Below are positions 28,586-40,566 of a DNA stretch of 64,000 nt, piece after piece. Location: positions 1-64,000 of the forward strand of contig NZ_ALXE01000053.1 of assembly GCF_000295955.2 (NCBI RefSeq), read 5' to 3'. Numbering within the stretch: position 1 is the first letter of the stretch; each line of letters starts with the position of its first letter. The notes below the pieces were generated by a model. The model saw nothing but the letters and a program-made list of their open reading frames with translations, was not told the origin of the DNA and made no database searches. Source of the DNA: Pantoea sp. A4 (lineage in GTDB: Bacteria > Pseudomonadota > Gammaproteobacteria > Enterobacterales > Enterobacteriaceae). The translations under genes and the position numbers were made by a program.

Positions 28586-29065
28586 TTACTGCTCTTCCGG
28601 TGATTCTGTAATTATGGCGTAGAGTTCTTCATTGCTCTGCGCTGCACGTAACCGACGACAAACCGTTTTATCCGCCAGTCTTTTGGCCACCAGCGACAGT
28701 GTGTGCAGGTGGGTTTTGCACTGATCGGCGGGGACCAGCAGGGCAAACAACAGATCAACAGGCTGGTTATCCACCGCATCAAAGGCGATAGGTTGTTCCA
28801 GACTGATAAAGACCGCCACCGCGCGCAAGGTATCTTCTTCAAGCTTACCGTGTGGGATGGCAATACCATTACCGATGCCAGTACTGCCCATGCGTTCACG
28901 CGTCAGAATCGCTTCGAAAAGCGTCTGGTGAGGCAAATTTAGCTGTTTCGCTGCCAGTTCGCTGATGATTTCCAGCGCACGTTTTTTACTTTGGCAGTGA
29001 ACACTGCTGCGGGTACAGTCTGGGGTGAGCACAGTGCTCAGTTCCAGTGTTAGATCGTTGTTCAT
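28586..29065 (-). CDS. ptsN: PtsN, EIIA-Ntr regulatory protein
   Basis: Terminal phosphoacceptor of the nitrogen PTS; regulates potassium uptake and other systems. The 159-aa product has the phosphorylated His72 in [13 protein letters not shown]. The start MNNDLTLEL is chosen because it matches the family N-terminus; a longer frame upstream would add 35 unrelated residues. The ribosome site before the chosen start is weak. Confidence 0.94.
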   Translation of the reverse strand: MNNDLTLELSTVLTPDCTRSSVHCQSKKRALEIISELAAKQLNLPHQTLFEAILTRERMGSTGIGNGIAIPHGKLEEDTLRAVAVFISLEQPIAFDAVDNQPVDLLFALLVPADQCKTHLHTLSLVAKRLADKTVCRRLRAAQSNEELYAIITESPEEQ

Positions 29066-29140
29066 TGTGGTTTCACTTGCATGTTCACCTGCCAGCCTGA
29101 CGCAATAGCGCGCCGCTGGCGTCTGCATAGATGGCAAAAC

Positions 29141-29159
29141 GGGGCGGTTAATCCGCCCC
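29141..29159 (-). terminator. Hairpin between hpf and ptsN
   Basis: A 7-bp perfect stem GGGGCGG/CCGCCCC with a 5-nt loop, followed on the minus strand by GTTTTG. Likely a partial terminator or processing site that separates hpf from ptsN levels. Confidence 0.5.
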
Positions 29160-29205
29160 ATAGTCTGCATCGGGGCACGCTGATGCGGCCCGGCAAAGGT
29201 GAAGG

Positions 29206-29493
29206 TTAGTGTTTTCTCAGTTTGTCTTTATGTTTAGTCAACTGACGGGCCAGTTTGTCGATGAGCCCGTCGATGGCCGCGTACATATCATCCGCCTCGG
29301 CAGAGGCATGGATCTCACCACCGTTTATATGCAGTGTAGCATCCGCTACCTGCTTCACCTTCTCTACTTTCAGGACAATATAGGCCTGATTGATATGATC
29401 AAAAAAGTGTTCCAGCTTAGGAAACTTTTCATTGATGAACTCACGTAATGCCGGTGTGAGTTCAACATTCTGCCCAGTAAGGTTCAGCTGCAT
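29206..29493 (-). CDS. hpf: Short hibernation-promoting factor
   Basis: Binds the 30S decoding region and forms 100S ribosome dimers with RMF in stationary phase. The 95-aa product is the short type: MQLNLTGQNVELTPALREFI, INGGEIHASAEADDMYAAID, and basic C-terminus KHKDKLRKH. It follows rpoN by 21 bp. Confidence 0.96.
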   Translation of the reverse strand: MQLNLTGQNVELTPALREFINEKFPKLEHFFDHINQAYIVLKVEKVKQVADATLHINGGEIHASAEADDMYAAIDGLIDKLARQLTKHKDKLRKH

Positions 29494-29514
29494 AGGTCTT
29501 CCTTCTCATTTCTT

Positions 29515-30948
29515 TCATACCAACTGTTTACGCTGGTTTGATGGCGGGATAGACAAAGACTCGCGGTATTTGGCGACGGTACGACGTGCCACCATGATCC
29601 CCTGTTCTGATAACATGGAGGTCAATTTGCTGTCGCTCAAGGGTTTGGCTGGGTTCTCGGTTGAGATCAGCTTTTTCACCAGAGCGCGTATGGCGGTGGA
29701 AGAGGCTTCACCACCGCCTTCGGTATTCACATGGCTGGAGAAGAAATACTTCAGCTCAAAAATGCCGCGTGGGCTGTGCAGATATTTTTGCGTCGTAACG
29801 CGTGAAATGGTGGATTCGTGCATGTCGACCACCTGAGCAATATCTGCCAGCACCATTGGGCGCATGAACTCTTCGCCCTGTTCAAAGAACTCCTGCTGCT
29901 GCTCGACGATACAGCGGCTCACTTTGAGCAGTGTATCATTACGGCTTTCGAGACTTTTAATCAGCCAGCGTGCTTCTTGCAAGTTGCTGCGAATGAACTG
30001 GCTGTCGCTGTCATTGCGCGTATTGCCACTCATGGCGGCATATTGTTGATTGATACGCAGACGGGGCAGGCTATCGCTATTCAGTTCCACGCTCCAGCGT
30101 GAGCCCACTTTGCGCACCAGCACATCGGGAATCACATATTCGGGTTCGCCGGTATTAATTGACTGGCCAGGGCGCGGATCGAGAGACTGAATCAGCAGCA
30201 TGGCGGCTTTGAGGATCTCCTCTTTGAGCCGGGTCACGCGCATCAGGCTACGGAAATCATGGTTGGCAAGCAGATCCAGATGCTCGCTGACAATCAAGCG
30301 CGCTTCAGACAACATCGGGGTTTCTGGCGCAAACTGAGAGAGTTGTACCAGCAGACAGTCACGCAGATCGCGAGCACCAACTCCCACCGGGTCAAAGCGT
30401 TGCACGCGTTTAAGCACCGCTTCAACTTCTTCCAGGGTTAGCTCTTCGTCGCCGATGCTGTCGTAAATGTCTTCCAGCGGTACAGTCAGATAACCAGTGG
30501 GGTCAATGGCATCAACAATCGAGGTGGCGATAGCGCGATCGGTATCGCTAAACGGGGTAAGCTCTACCTGCCACATCAGATAATCTTGCAGTGACTGGGT
30601 GGTTTCACCCTGATAGATCGGCAGTTCATCGTCCTGATAGTCGGTGCCGGTGCCAGAGGGAGTCCCTGCGGTGTAAATCTCATCCCATGTGGCATCCAGC
30701 GGCAGCTCTTCCGGCATATCTTTCTGCTCTAACGCTTCGCGGGTATCCAGAGCTTCTTTCTCTTCGTACTCACGTGCATCGACTTCATCGTGCTGTTCTG
30801 TCTGCTCCAGTAATGGGTTGCTCTCCAGAGCTTGTTGCAGTTCCTGCTGGAGTTCAAGCGTAGAAAGTTGCAGCAGACGAATCGCCTGCTGCAGTTGCGG
30901 TGTCATTGCCAGCTGTTGGCTGAGCCTGAGTTGCAAACCTTGCTTCAT
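29515..30948 (-). CDS. rpoN: RNA polymerase sigma-54 factor
   Basis: Alternative sigma factor for nitrogen and other genes, dependent on AAA activators. The 477-aa product has the family length. Glutamine-rich region I ([21 protein letters not shown]), an acidic region II, the core-binding domain, the helix-turn-helix ([13 protein letters not shown]) and the RpoN box [10 protein letters not shown] near the C-terminus are all visible. It belongs to the lptB-rpoN-hpf-ptsN-rapZ-npr cluster. Confidence 0.98.
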   Translation of the reverse strand: MKQGLQLRLSQQLAMTPQLQQAIRLLQLSTLELQQELQQALESNPLLEQTEQHDEVDAREYEEKEALDTREALEQKDMPEELPLDATWDEIYTAGTPSGTGTDYQDDELPIYQGETTQSLQDYLMWQVELTPFSDTDRAIATSIVDAIDPTGYLTVPLEDIYDSIGDEELTLEEVEAVLKRVQRFDPVGVGARDLRDCLLVQLSQFAPETPMLSEARLIVSEHLDLLANHDFRSLMRVTRLKEEILKAAMLLIQSLDPRPGQSINTGEPEYVIPDVLVRKVGSRWSVELNSDSLPRLRINQQYAAMSGNTRNDSDSQFIRSNLQEARWLIKSLESRNDTLLKVSRCIVEQQQEFFEQGEEFMRPMVLADIAQVVDMHESTISRVTTQKYLHSPRGIFELKYFFSSHVNTEGGGEASSTAIRALVKKLISTENPAKPLSDSKLTSMLSEQGIMVARRTVAKYRESLSIPPSNQRKQLV

Positions 30949-30999
30949 AGTCCCGACAGGATTTCCTTAACGCTTACATCAATTGTTACGAACACCTTA

Positions 31000-31725
31000 T
31001 CAGAGTCTGAACTCTTCACCCAAATAAACCCGTTTAACCTGTTCATCTTCCAGGATTTCTGCGGGTGTACCGTGGGCAATCAGGTGGCCCTGGCTTACGA
31101 TGTAGGCGCGTTCACACACTGCCAGGGTTTCACGCACGTTGTGGTCAGTGATCAGTACGCCTAAACCACTGTCGCGCAGGTGTTCGATAATTTTTTTGAT
31201 GTCGATAACGGAAATCGGGTCAACCCCCGCGAAGGGTTCATCCAGCAGGATGAATTTAGGATTTGCCGCCAGTGCGCGCGCAATTTCCACCCTACGGCGT
31301 TCCCCCCCGGACAGTGCCTGACCCAGGCTGTCACGCAGGTGCTCGATATGAAACTCTTCCATTAGCTCTTTAGCGCGATCCTGGCGCTGCTCTTCGGTTA
31401 AGTCATCACGGATCTGCAGGACTGCCATCAGGTTGTCGTACACGCTGAGGCGGCGGAAAATAGACGCCTCCTGCGGCAGGTAACCAATGCCACGGCGCGC
31501 ACGCGCGTGGAGCGGCAAGATACTGATGTCTTCGTCATCAATCACGATGCGTCCGGCATCGCGTGGGACAATACCGACAACCATATAGAAGGTTGTGGTC
31601 TTGCCTGCACCATTAGGGCCGAGCAGGCCGACGATTTCGCCAGATTTAACCTGCAGGCTGACGTCTTCGACCACACGGCGGCCTTTATAAGCCTTCGCCA
31701 GGTTTTCTGCGACTAAAGTTGCCAT
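31000..31725 (-). CDS. lptB: LptB, lipopolysaccharide export ATPase
   Basis: Cytoplasmic ATPase of the LptB2FGC complex that pulls LPS from the inner membrane. The 241-aa product has Walker [10 protein letters not shown] (near 37-45), Q-loop YLPQEAS, the ABC signature LSGGERRR and Walker [15 protein letters not shown]. It is 5 bp after lptA. Confidence 0.98.
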   Translation of the reverse strand: MATLVAENLAKAYKGRRVVEDVSLQVKSGEIVGLLGPNGAGKTTTFYMVVGIVPRDAGRIVIDDEDISILPLHARARRGIGYLPQEASIFRRLSVYDNLMAVLQIRDDLTEEQRQDRAKELMEEFHIEHLRDSLGQALSGGERRRVEIARALAANPKFILLDEPFAGVDPISVIDIKKIIEHLRDSGLGVLITDHNVRETLAVCERAYIVSQGHLIAHGTPAEILEDEQVKRVYLGEEFRL

Positions 31726-31730
31726 AAGGA

Positions 31731-32282
31731 TCAGTTACTCTTTTTAGCGCCGTTGGATGAACCGTTCTTATCTTGCAGCTGCGAAGGCACCAGCACTGTG
31801 GTTACGCGTTTGCTCTGGCCTTGGCTGTAGGCCTGCATTTTCTGCTGCTTAACCAGATAAGTAATGCGGTCGCCTTTGATGTTGCTGTCTTGCTGCTGGA
31901 TAAAGGCATTGCCTGTCAGCTCAATGAAATCATTGGCCAGTTCATAATGGAGCTTGGCGGCGTGGCCCTGAACCGGTTTTCCGCTGTCCTGCATCTGATA
32001 GAAGGTCGCAGGATTACCCCAGGCATCGACGATGGTTTTTTTGCTGTCGCCACCGGGACGTGTCACAACGACTTTATCCGCAGTGATTTTAATTGAACCC
32101 TGAGTGACCACCACGTTGCCCGTAAAGGTGGCAACGTTACCTTGCAGATCCAGCGCCTGGTTGATTGAATCGATGTTCACCGGTTTGTCCGAGTCGCCAG
32201 TCAGGGCGAGTGCCGGTACGCTGCTCGCCAGCAGGGCGCTTACCATCAACAGCTTGATGCTGTTGTTAATTTTGAATTTCAT
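31731..32282 (-). CDS. lptA: LptA, periplasmic LPS bridge protein
   Basis: Forms the beta-jellyroll filament that carries LPS across the periplasm. The 183-aa product has a signal peptide (about 1-26, ending PALA) and the OstA fold ([26 protein letters not shown]). The start MKFKINN is preferred by homology; an in-frame ATG seven codons earlier is possible and would deepen the overlap with lptC, which is already 17 bp. Confidence 0.95.
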   Translation of the reverse strand: MKFKINNSIKLLMVSALLASSVPALALTGDSDKPVNIDSINQALDLQGNVATFTGNVVVTQGSIKITADKVVVTRPGGDSKKTIVDAWGNPATFYQMQDSGKPVQGHAAKLHYELANDFIELTGNAFIQQQDSNIKGDRITYLVKQQKMQAYSQGQSKRVTTVLVPSQLQDKNGSSNGAKKSN

Positions 32283-32829
32283 AGGAGGATTTGACCTTTT
32301 CAATCAACTCGGCATTTTTAGTTCGTAAGTTACCGCGCATTTTCATACCGGTAGAATTAAAGTTGCTGCCAAACAGTGTGACCTGGCTTTCCGATGTCAC
32401 ATCCTGAGTGACGAGGTTAACCTGCGCACTGTCCGTTTCAATTCGCTGTAGAGGTGCATCGGCCGTCAGAGATTTCACCACGACGTGTCCGTAAAGATAC
32501 AACATACGATCTTTGGTCAGCTTGGCTTTATCTGCTCGTACCGACCAGGTCGCCACTTTGTTGTCATCGTAAGTGGTCATCACTGGATTATCGAACCAGC
32601 TGATTTCCTGTAGCGAGAAATAGGTCGCTTTGTCAGACACCAAACGATAAGCCAGGCCGCCCAGTGGGTTATACACCACCGAGTCTGAGTTAGCACTGGT
32701 GTAAGTTGGCTCCTGATCGTTAGTGGCGGCTGGCGTCTGGGTATCATCGGGATTGGCTAAGTTCCAGCCAATCAACACCAGTGCAATTAGCGCCAGGATC
32801 AGCGTTATCCAACGCCTGCTTTTACTCAT
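32266..32829 (-). CDS. lptC: LptC, inner-membrane LPS transport protein
   Basis: Bitopic protein linking LptBFG to LptA. The 187-aa product has an N-terminal membrane helix (about 7-24) and a jellyroll domain with YNPLGGLAYRLVS and DRMLYLYGHV, ending [17 protein letters not shown]. It overlaps kdsC by 4 bp and lptA by 17 bp, indicating coupled translation. Confidence 0.96.
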   Translation of the reverse strand: MSKSRRWITLILALIALVLIGWNLANPDDTQTPAATNDQEPTYTSANSDSVVYNPLGGLAYRLVSDKATYFSLQEISWFDNPVMTTYDDNKVATWSVRADKAKLTKDRMLYLYGHVVVKSLTADAPLQRIETDSAQVNLVTQDVTSESQVTLFGSNFNSTGMKMRGNLRTKNAELIEKVKSSYEIQN

Positions 32830-33392
32830 ACCGATTGCCCTTTGGCATCCTCAAATTTGTTTTGCGCTAGTAGAATCAGATCGCACAGTTCACGCACGGC
32901 ACCGCGTCCGCCTGCAATACGAGTGACATAATCGGCTCGCGGCAGTAGCACGGGATGCGCATCGGCAACGGCAACACTCAAACCCACTTTGGCCATGACC
33001 GGCCAGTCGATCAAATCATCACCAATGTAGGCGACTTCTTCGTGCTGCAACGACAAACGGGTAATCAGTTCATTATAGGCAATAAGTTTATCAGATTGTC
33101 CCTGATAGAGATGGGTGATACCGAGGGTTTTGCAGCGGTCTTCCATCAGCTTAGCCTTTCGACCGGTTATAATAGCGACTTCTACATCCGAGGTCAGCAG
33201 GCAACGAATGCCATAGCCATCACGCACGTTAAACGCTTTCAGCTCTTCACCGTTGTTACCCATGAAGATAACACCGTCAGACATTACGCCATCTACGTCA
33301 CAAATGAGTAGACGAATCTTGCTGGCGCGCGCCATCACATCCTCGCTGACGGGGCCATAGCAGGTTTCGATCACGGCTTGTTGTTCACTCAT
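32826..33392 (-). CDS. kdsC: Kdo-8-phosphate phosphatase
   Basis: HAD phosphatase producing free Kdo for LPS inner core. The 188-aa product has the catalytic LLICDVDGVMSDG (nucleophile Asp near residue 32), the TGRKAK loop and the late acidic motif YIGDDLIDWPVM. Operon between kdsD (13 bp upstream) and lptC. Confidence 0.97.
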   Translation of the reverse strand: MSEQQAVIETCYGPVSEDVMARASKIRLLICDVDGVMSDGVIFMGNNGEELKAFNVRDGYGIRCLLTSDVEVAIITGRKAKLMEDRCKTLGITHLYQGQSDKLIAYNELITRLSLQHEEVAYIGDDLIDWPVMAKVGLSVAVADAHPVLLPRADYVTRIAGGRGAVRELCDLILLAQNKFEDAKGQSV

Positions 33393-33405
33393 TACTTCTT
33401 CCTGT

Positions 33406-34392
33406 TCAGACTACGCCAGCGCGCAGCATGTCGTGCATGTGAATGACGCCTACCAGACGGTCGTTATCGGCGACCAGCAGGGCGGTAATATTTTTGCTTT
33501 GCATTAAATTGAGGGCATCTACGGCGAGCAGGTTAGGACGCACACGAACACCACCCGGTGTCATCACGGCGGCTATGGTTGCGGTCTGCACATCAATTCC
33601 GCTGTCCAGTACGCGGCGTAAATCACCATCGGTAAAGATCCCGGCGATTTTCATCTGTTCATCGACGATAACCGTCAGGCCGAGCTTTTTACGGGTGATC
33701 TCCAGTAATGCATCACGCAGCGAGGCATCTCTTGGCACAAACGGGATCTCTTCGCCGCTGTGCATAATATCACTGACGTGCAGCAGCAGTTTGCGTCCCA
33801 GCGCGCCGCCTGGGTGCGACAGCGCGAAATCTTCCGGCGTGAAGCCACGCGCTTCTAACAAGGCAACGGCAAGGGCATCGCCCATCACCAGTGTGGCAGT
33901 GGTGCTGGTGGTGGGGGCTAACCCCAGCGGGCACGCTTCCTGCGGCACTTTCACACAGAGATGAACATCCGCTACCCGGCCCATCGCACTTTCCGGACGG
34001 CTGGTCAGGCAAATCAGCGTCACTTTCTGGCGCTTAAGGACCGGCACCAGCGCCAGGATCTCATTCGCTTCACCACTGTTGGAGATGGCAATCACGATAT
34101 CATTACCGCTGACCATGCCTAAATCGCCGTGGCTGGCTTCTCCGGGATGAACAAAAAAGGCGGGGGTGCCGGTACTGGCAAAGGTTGCCGCCATTTTTCG
34201 CCCAATATGGCCGGATTTCCCCATGCCCATCACAACCACTTTGCCGGTGCAGCCGTAAATCAGCTGGCAGGCTGCCGTGAAATCTTCATTGATGTATTGG
34301 TCGAGCTGTTCCAGCCCTTCGCGTTCAATGCGTAGCACGGTCTTGCCCGCGTGTTGAAAGTCAAAGTCAGGGCTCAGTGGATGATTCGTCAT
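33406..34392 (-). CDS. kdsD: D-arabinose 5-phosphate isomerase
   Basis: Converts ribulose-5-phosphate to arabinose-5-phosphate, the first Kdo step. The 328-aa product has an SIS domain (VVMGMGKSGHIGRKMAATFASTG, FVHPGEASHGDLGM) and two C-terminal CBS domains (about 205-325). It is 15 bp after yrbG. Length and position match KdsD rather than the GutQ paralogue. Confidence 0.97.
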   Translation of the reverse strand: MTNHPLSPDFDFQHAGKTVLRIEREGLEQLDQYINEDFTAACQLIYGCTGKVVVMGMGKSGHIGRKMAATFASTGTPAFFVHPGEASHGDLGMVSGNDIVIAISNSGEANEILALVPVLKRQKVTLICLTSRPESAMGRVADVHLCVKVPQEACPLGLAPTTSTTATLVMGDALAVALLEARGFTPEDFALSHPGGALGRKLLLHVSDIMHSGEEIPFVPRDASLRDALLEITRKKLGLTVIVDEQMKIAGIFTDGDLRRVLDSGIDVQTATIAAVMTPGGVRVRPNLLAVDALNLMQSKNITALLVADNDRLVGVIHMHDMLRAGVV

Positions 34393-34407
34393 GGTGAATT
34401 TATCCTT

Positions 34408-35394
34408 CTATCCATCAACCAGCGCAGGTTGCAGCCAGAGCAAGGCAACCCAGGCAACAAAACCGCACAAAAGTAATGCACCAGCAAGGCGGCCAATGCG
34501 GCGGCTGCGTAACAGGCACAACAAGGTAAACAGGGTGCTGACGCCTAACATCACCCAGTAGTCACGGGCAAACGCGGCAGGATCGATGTTGCCGGGATGA
34601 ATCAGCGCCGGTAAGCCCTGTACGATAGCGACATTATAAATGTTGGCACCGATCAAATTTCCGATGGCAATATCATCTTCACCCTTTAATGCGCCCGCAA
34701 TTACGGTGGCAAGTTCTGGCAAGCTGGTGCCGACGGCTACGACGGTCAGGCCCATCACCAGTTCGCTCATGCCAAAGAAATCCGCCACCACGGTCGCATT
34801 GTCGATCACCATGCGCGTGGACATCGGCAGGATCACCAGCGCGACCGCGAGCCATAAAAACGCCACGGTGTTGCCATTACCACTCTCTTCACGCGGCAGC
34901 TCAGCTAATTGTTCACGCGTTAGCGTATCGTTGTTATCGCGCTCTGCACGTCGTGCGATACGTATCACCGCCAACAGATAAATTAAGGCCATTCCTAGCA
35001 GGGCTACACCATCTAACCGGCTAAGATGGCTATCAAATAACATGATGCCACTGAGGAGTGAGACCAGTAGCATCAGCGGCAGTTCGCGGCGGATAAGATT
35101 AGAGTGAATCGTCAGTGGATGGAGCAGGGCGGCAACGCCAAGAATGAGTAAAATATTGGTAATGTTTGAGCCTAATGCGGTACCGACGGAGAAATCGATC
35201 TGTCCGTGCATGGCGGCAGAAAACGCAACGATGATTTCAGGCAGGGAGGTGCCAATACTGACCACTGTCATACCGATAATAAGCGGTGGAACCCCAAAGG
35301 ATCGACACAAGATCGATGCACTGAACACCAGGCGGTCTGCGCCATAAGAGAGCAAAATCAGACCAATGATCAGCAGGGCAATAGCTACAAACAT
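34408..35394 (-). CDS. yrbG: YrbG, calcium/sodium exchanger-family protein
   Basis: Inner-membrane antiporter-like protein with about ten transmembrane helices in two homologous halves. The alpha-repeats GTSLPEIIV and GTSLPELATV each mark one half. The 328-aa product starts at MFVAIALL with AAGGA upstream; a longer frame would add 34 non-membrane residues. First gene of the kdsD-kdsC-lpt string, divergent from mlaF. Confidence 0.94.
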   Translation of the reverse strand: MFVAIALLIIGLILLSYGADRLVFSASILCRSFGVPPLIIGMTVVSIGTSLPEIIVAFSAAMHGQIDFSVGTALGSNITNILLILGVAALLHPLTIHSNLIRRELPLMLLVSLLSGIMLFDSHLSRLDGVALLGMALIYLLAVIRIARRAERDNNDTLTREQLAELPREESGNGNTVAFLWLAVALVILPMSTRMVIDNATVVADFFGMSELVMGLTVVAVGTSLPELATVIAGALKGEDDIAIGNLIGANIYNVAIVQGLPALIHPGNIDPAAFARDYWVMLGVSTLFTLLCLLRSRRIGRLAGALLLCGFVAWVALLWLQPALVDG

Positions 35395-35617
35395 GGAAAA
35401 TCCTTGGGTGAAATTCTGTGCCGACACGCCTTGTCCGGCAGGTTTCAGGATCAGAGGTGGATGAACTGGCGCTGATTTTGACGGTCTGAGAGGCAAAAGT
35501 AAATTTTAAGGCTATTTTCGCCACACCTTCCGGGTAAGTTTCTGTAAAACTATCCGCCAGGTGTTTTTTTACAGGCTACCATCCTAACCCATGAGTAGGC
35601 CGTATAACGAGGTAAGA

Positions 35618-36433
35618 ATGACCCAGCAGCAGACGAATCTGGTGGAGATTCGAGGCGTGAGTTTTACGCGCGGAAACCGCAAAATCTTCGACGATATTTC
35701 TTTGACGGTGCCTGCGGGTAAAGTCACAGCAATTATGGGTCCATCGGGGATTGGTAAAACCACACTACTTCGCCTGATCGGTGGGCAACTTCAACCCGAT
35801 CGCGGTGAAATCTTGTTCAACGGAGAGAACATTCCAGCCCTGTCTCGTGCCGGTTTATATGAGGCACGCAAGAAGATGAGCATGCTTTTTCAGTCCGGCG
35901 CGCTTTTTACCGATCTTACGGTTTATGAAAATGTCGCCTGGCCGCTGCGTGAGCACACACAATTACCGCCTGAACTCTTACACAGTACGGTGATGATGAA
36001 GCTGGAAGCCGTAGGGCTGCGCGGGGCCGCACAGCTTAAACCGGCTGAGCTTTCTGGCGGTATGGCACGCCGCGCAGCGTTGGCTCGCGCCATTGCCTTA
36101 GAGCCAGATCTCATCATGTTTGATGAGCCTTTTGTTGGTCAGGACCCGATTACAATGGGCGTGTTGGTGAAGTTGATCGATGAGCTAAACCACTCGCTGG
36201 GCGTGACCTGCATTGTGGTTTCACACGATGTGCCAGAGGTGTTGAGCATCGCCGACTACGCCTATATTGTGGCGGGGCAAAAAATTATCGCGCAGGGCAG
36301 CCCGGAACAATTACGTAGCGATCCCGATCCGCGAGTACGTCAGTTTATTGATGGGCACGCGGATGGACCGGTGCCGTTCCGCTATCCTGCCGGGGACTAT
36401 TTGGCCGATTTAACCGGCTCAGGGAGAGTGTAA
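35618..36433 (+). CDS. mlaF: MlaF, ATPase of the Mla phospholipid transporter
   Basis: ABC ATPase of the MlaFEDB complex that returns surface-exposed phospholipids from the outer membrane. The 271-aa product has Walker [10 protein letters not shown], signature LSGGMARR, Walker [14 protein letters not shown] and the long C-terminal tail ([13 protein letters not shown]) that contacts MlaB. The start MTQQQTN has GAGG upstream. Confidence 0.97.
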   Translation: MTQQQTNLVEIRGVSFTRGNRKIFDDISLTVPAGKVTAIMGPSGIGKTTLLRLIGGQLQPDRGEILFNGENIPALSRAGLYEARKKMSMLFQSGALFTDLTVYENVAWPLREHTQLPPELLHSTVMMKLEAVGLRGAAQLKPAELSGGMARRAALARAIALEPDLIMFDEPFVGQDPITMGVLVKLIDELNHSLGVTCIVVSHDVPEVLSIADYAYIVAGQKIIAQGSPEQLRSDPDPRVRQFIDGHADGPVPFRYPAGDYLADLTGSGRV

Positions 36434-36437
36434 ATCG

Positions 36438-37220
36438 ATGTTGGTTAAAATGCTGGCGTCTATGGGACGTCAGGGAATTTCTACCTGCGCCACCTTTGGC
36501 CGCGCTGGAATGATGCTGTTTCATGCGCTGGTGGGTAAACCGGCGCTGCGGAAACATGCTCCGCTGCTGGTGAAGCAGCTTTACAGCGTGGGCGTGATGT
36601 CGCTGCTGATTGTCGGCGTGTCCGGGCTATTTATTGGCATGGTACTGGGGCTGCAAGGTTATCTGGTGCTGACGACATATAGCGCCGAAACGAGCCTCGG
36701 CATGCTGGTTGCGCTGTCGCTGCTACGCGAATTGGGCCCAGTGGTCACAGCGCTGCTGTTTGCAGGACGTGCTGGCTCCGCTTTGACCGCAGAAATTGGC
36801 CTGATGAAAGCCACTGAACAGCTCTCCGGTATGGAGATGATGGCCGTTGACCCGCTGCGGCGCGTGGTTTCACCTCGCTTCTGGGCTGGCGTCATCAGTA
36901 TGCCGCTGCTGGCGATCATTTTTACTGCTGTCGGTATTGCCGGTGGTGCACTGGTCGGTGTGAGCTGGAAAGGCATTGATCCTGGCTTCTTCTGGTCAGC
37001 GATGCAGAATGCGGTCGATTTCCGTATGGATGTCATTAACTGTGTGATCAAAAGTATTGTCTTCGCCATTACGGTGACCTGGATCGCGCTGTTCAATGGT
37101 TATGACGCCGTGCCGACTTCAGAAGGAATTAGTCGGGCGACAACGCGTACCGTGGTGCATTCATCACTGGCGGTGCTCGGTTTAGATTTTGTGCTCACAG
37201 CACTGATGTTTGGGAACTGA
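36438..37220 (+). CDS. mlaE: MlaE, permease of the Mla transporter
   Basis: Inner-membrane permease. The 260-aa product carries the family core [18 protein letters not shown] and [25 protein letters not shown], with five or six hydrophobic segments. It follows mlaF by 4 bp and precedes mlaD by 4 bp. Confidence 0.97.
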   Translation: MLVKMLASMGRQGISTCATFGRAGMMLFHALVGKPALRKHAPLLVKQLYSVGVMSLLIVGVSGLFIGMVLGLQGYLVLTTYSAETSLGMLVALSLLRELGPVVTALLFAGRAGSALTAEIGLMKATEQLSGMEMMAVDPLRRVVSPRFWAGVISMPLLAIIFTAVGIAGGALVGVSWKGIDPGFFWSAMQNAVDFRMDVINCVIKSIVFAITVTWIALFNGYDAVPTSEGISRATTRTVVHSSLAVLGLDFVLTALMFGN

Positions 37221-37224
37221 TGGA

Positions 37225-37758
37225 ATGCAAAGTAAAAAAAGTGAAATCTGGGTTGGCGTATTCATGTTGCTGGCGCTTATCGCGTTGCTGTTCCTCGCGC
37301 TGCGCGTGGCAGATGTGAAATCTCTTGGTACAGAACCGACATGGAAGCTTACAGCCACTTTTGACAATATTGGCGGCCTGAAAGTCAGCTCACCGGTGAA
37401 AATCGGTGGCGTGGTGATTGGGCGCGTGACAGACATTGGTCTTGATGAGAAGACGCTGTCACCGCAGGTCACGATGGCGATCAGCGATCGTTATCTGGAT
37501 AAAATCCCGGATACCAGCTCTTTGGCCATTCGTACCCAGGGGCTGTTAGGCGAGCAATTCCTCGCATTGAACCTCGGATTTGACGATCCTGATTTAGGCT
37601 CTTCTATGCTTAAAGATGGCGGAACATTACGTGACACCAAGTCAGCGCTGGTACTGGAAGATCTGATTGGTCAGTTCCTCTATAAAAGCGGTGGTGACAA
37701 CAAAGATGACAAACAGTCGCAGACGGAAAATCACACTGCGGCTCCGGCACAACCTTGA
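37225..37758 (+). CDS. mlaD: MlaD, MCE-domain lipid-binding protein
   Basis: Membrane-anchored hexameric MCE protein. The 177-aa product has an N-terminal helix (about 8-27), then the MCE fold ([23 protein letters not shown]) and the pore-forming [10 protein letters not shown] segment; the tail is polar. The start [11 protein letters not shown] matches the family. Confidence 0.96.
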   Translation: MQSKKSEIWVGVFMLLALIALLFLALRVADVKSLGTEPTWKLTATFDNIGGLKVSSPVKIGGVVIGRVTDIGLDEKTLSPQVTMAISDRYLDKIPDTSSLAIRTQGLLGEQFLALNLGFDDPDLGSSMLKDGGTLRDTKSALVLEDLIGQFLYKSGGDNKDDKQSQTENHTAAPAQP

Positions 37759-37768
37759 GAGGAAAAAC

Positions 37769-38404
37769 ATGATGTTTAAGCGTTTAATGATGATCGCCAT
37801 GCTGGTTATTGCACCGCTGGCAGCCAATGCGGCGGATCAATCAAACCCATACAAGCTGATGAATGATGCCGCAGCGAAGACCTTTACCCGTTTGAAAAAC
37901 GAGCAGTCGCAGATCAAGCAAAACCCGGACTACCTGCGCCAGATCGTGAAGCAGGAGCTGCTGCCGTACGTGCAGATCAAGTACGCGGGCGCTCTGGTAC
38001 TGGGTCGCTACTACCGTGATGCCACTCCGGCGCAGCGCGATGCTTATTTTGCGGCGTTTGGTGACTATCTGGCACAGGCTTATGGTCAAGCGCTGGCGCT
38101 GTACCATGGCCAGACTTATCAGGTCGAGCCAGAAAAACCATTGGGTAACAACGACATCGTCGCTATTCGTGTCTCTATTATCGATCCTACTGGTCGTCCG
38201 CCGGTACGTCTGGATTTCCAGTGGCGTAAAAACAGCCAGACCGGTAACTGGCAGGCGTACGACATGGTTGCAGAAGGCGTCAGCATGATCACCACCAAGC
38301 AGAACGAGTGGGGTGACCTGCTGCGTACCAAGGGTATCGATGCGCTGACAGCACAGCTGAAAACCTCTGCGGCTCAGCCGATCACGCTGAACAAGCAACA
38401 GTGA
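37769..38404 (+). CDS. mlaC: MlaC, periplasmic phospholipid shuttle
   Basis: Carries phospholipids between the outer-membrane MlaA complex and MlaFEDB. The 212-aa product has a signal peptide (about 1-22, ending ANA-AD) and the family core [20 protein letters not shown] and [18 protein letters not shown]. Two adjacent ATG codons (37769 and 37772) follow a GAGAGG site; either may be used. Confidence 0.96.
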   Translation: MMFKRLMMIAMLVIAPLAANAADQSNPYKLMNDAAAKTFTRLKNEQSQIKQNPDYLRQIVKQELLPYVQIKYAGALVLGRYYRDATPAQRDAYFAAFGDYLAQAYGQALALYHGQTYQVEPEKPLGNNDIVAIRVSIIDPTGRPPVRLDFQWRKNSQTGNWQAYDMVAEGVSMITTKQNEWGDLLRTKGIDALTAQLKTSAAQPITLNKQQ

Positions 38405-38709
38405 TGGCACAGGCACTAAGCTGGGAACGCCAGGCACAACGCCTGGTGTTACGTGGTCATCTGGATCGCGATTCGTTGCTACCTTTGTGGCAGCAGCGTC
38501 AAGCGCTGCTGGAAGGCATTGAAGTGATTGATGTTGCCGCGCTTGAACGGGTTGATTCCGCAGGGCTGGCTTTGCTGGTGCATCTGCGTGAACAGGGCGC
38601 GAAAGCGCAGCGGGCCCCGCATTTCAGCGGCATTAGCGATAAACTTGATTCCCTCATCACGCTCTACAATTTACAGCAGTTTATTGTTTCTGCTGATAAA
38701 ACCGCTTAA
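38404..38709 (+). CDS. mlaB: MlaB, STAS-domain subunit of the Mla transporter
   Basis: Cytoplasmic STAS protein that binds MlaF and activates the complex. The 101-aa product has the conserved serine region RVDSAGLALLVHL. The ATG overlaps the mlaC stop codon by one base (TGATG), so translation is coupled. A GTG codon immediately before is in frame but less likely. Confidence 0.93.
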   Translation: MAQALSWERQAQRLVLRGHLDRDSLLPLWQQRQALLEGIEVIDVAALERVDSAGLALLVHLREQGAKAQRAPHFSGISDKLDSLITLYNLQQFIVSADKTA

Positions 38710-38730
38710 ATTGTGTGCTGAACATACTGG

Positions 38731-38757
38731 CCCCTGCGTGCTGCAGGGGCTTTTGCA
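38731..38757 (+). terminator. Terminator of the mla operon
   Basis: Perfect 7-bp stem CCCCTGC/GCAGGGG followed by CTTTTGC. Confidence 0.85.
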
Positions 38758-38823
38758 TATTTAAGAGTCAGCCGCTTTCCTCTAATATATCCGCCTTATT
38801 ATTATCAACAGAAGTTAAGAGCA

Positions 38824-39081
38824 ATGGAAAATAGCGAAGTTCAGGCTGTGCTGATGCAGGCACTGGCATTAGATGAAGTGCATGTTCTCAGCAACGACGG
38901 CAGTCATTTTCAGGTGATCGCTGTTGGCGAGATGTTCGGTGAACTGAGCCGAGTCAAGAAGCAGCAGGCTGTTTACGCGCCGCTGATGGAGTACATTGCG
39001 GATAACCGTATTCATGCGGTATCCATTAAAACCTATACGCCTGCTGAGTGGGCGCGTGACCGTAAACTCAACGGTTTCTAA
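38824..39081 (+). CDS. ibaG: IbaG, BolA-family protein
   Basis: Small BolA-like protein that partners with monothiol glutaredoxin in FeS handling and acid response. The 85-aa product has the family core [31 protein letters not shown]. It starts a two-gene unit with murA 55 bp downstream, after the mla terminator. Confidence 0.95.
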   Translation: MENSEVQAVLMQALALDEVHVLSNDGSHFQVIAVGEMFGELSRVKKQQAVYAPLMEYIADNRIHAVSIKTYTPAEWARDRKLNGF

Positions 39082-39121
39082 GCTGTCCACAGGCAGGACT
39101 GTTTCATTTTTTGATTGTTAA

Positions 39122-40396
<1,275 letters not shown>

Positions 40397-40414
40397 TGTT
40401 TCCGGATGATCGAC

Positions 40415-40448
40415 AAAAAAGCCGCTGATCGTCAGCGGCTTTTTTTTG
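40415..40448 (+). terminator. Terminator of murA
   Basis: Stem GCCGCTGA/TCAGCGGC with a short loop, preceded by AAAAAA and followed by nine T. Confidence 0.95.
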
Positions 40449-40500
40449 GCCCGTAAAGTTGGCGCTGAGACGGCGGGCAACTCACGTGGTCTCCTTGCTT

Positions 40501-40566
40501 GATCTTTTGCAGTACCTCCGAGGATCTTCTTTATGAAGATCTTGCGGATCCTCCGCTATTTTTTGA
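40501..40566. repeat. Cluster of inverted repeats between murA and sfsB
   Basis: GATCTTC/GAAGATC (40523-40541 region) is nested inside GAGGATC/GATCCTC, and a second hairpin GCGGA-TCC-TCCGC (40544-40556) is followed by TATTTTTT. The last reads as a plus-strand terminator backing up the murA one; the whole may also end sfsB transcription. Confidence 0.6.
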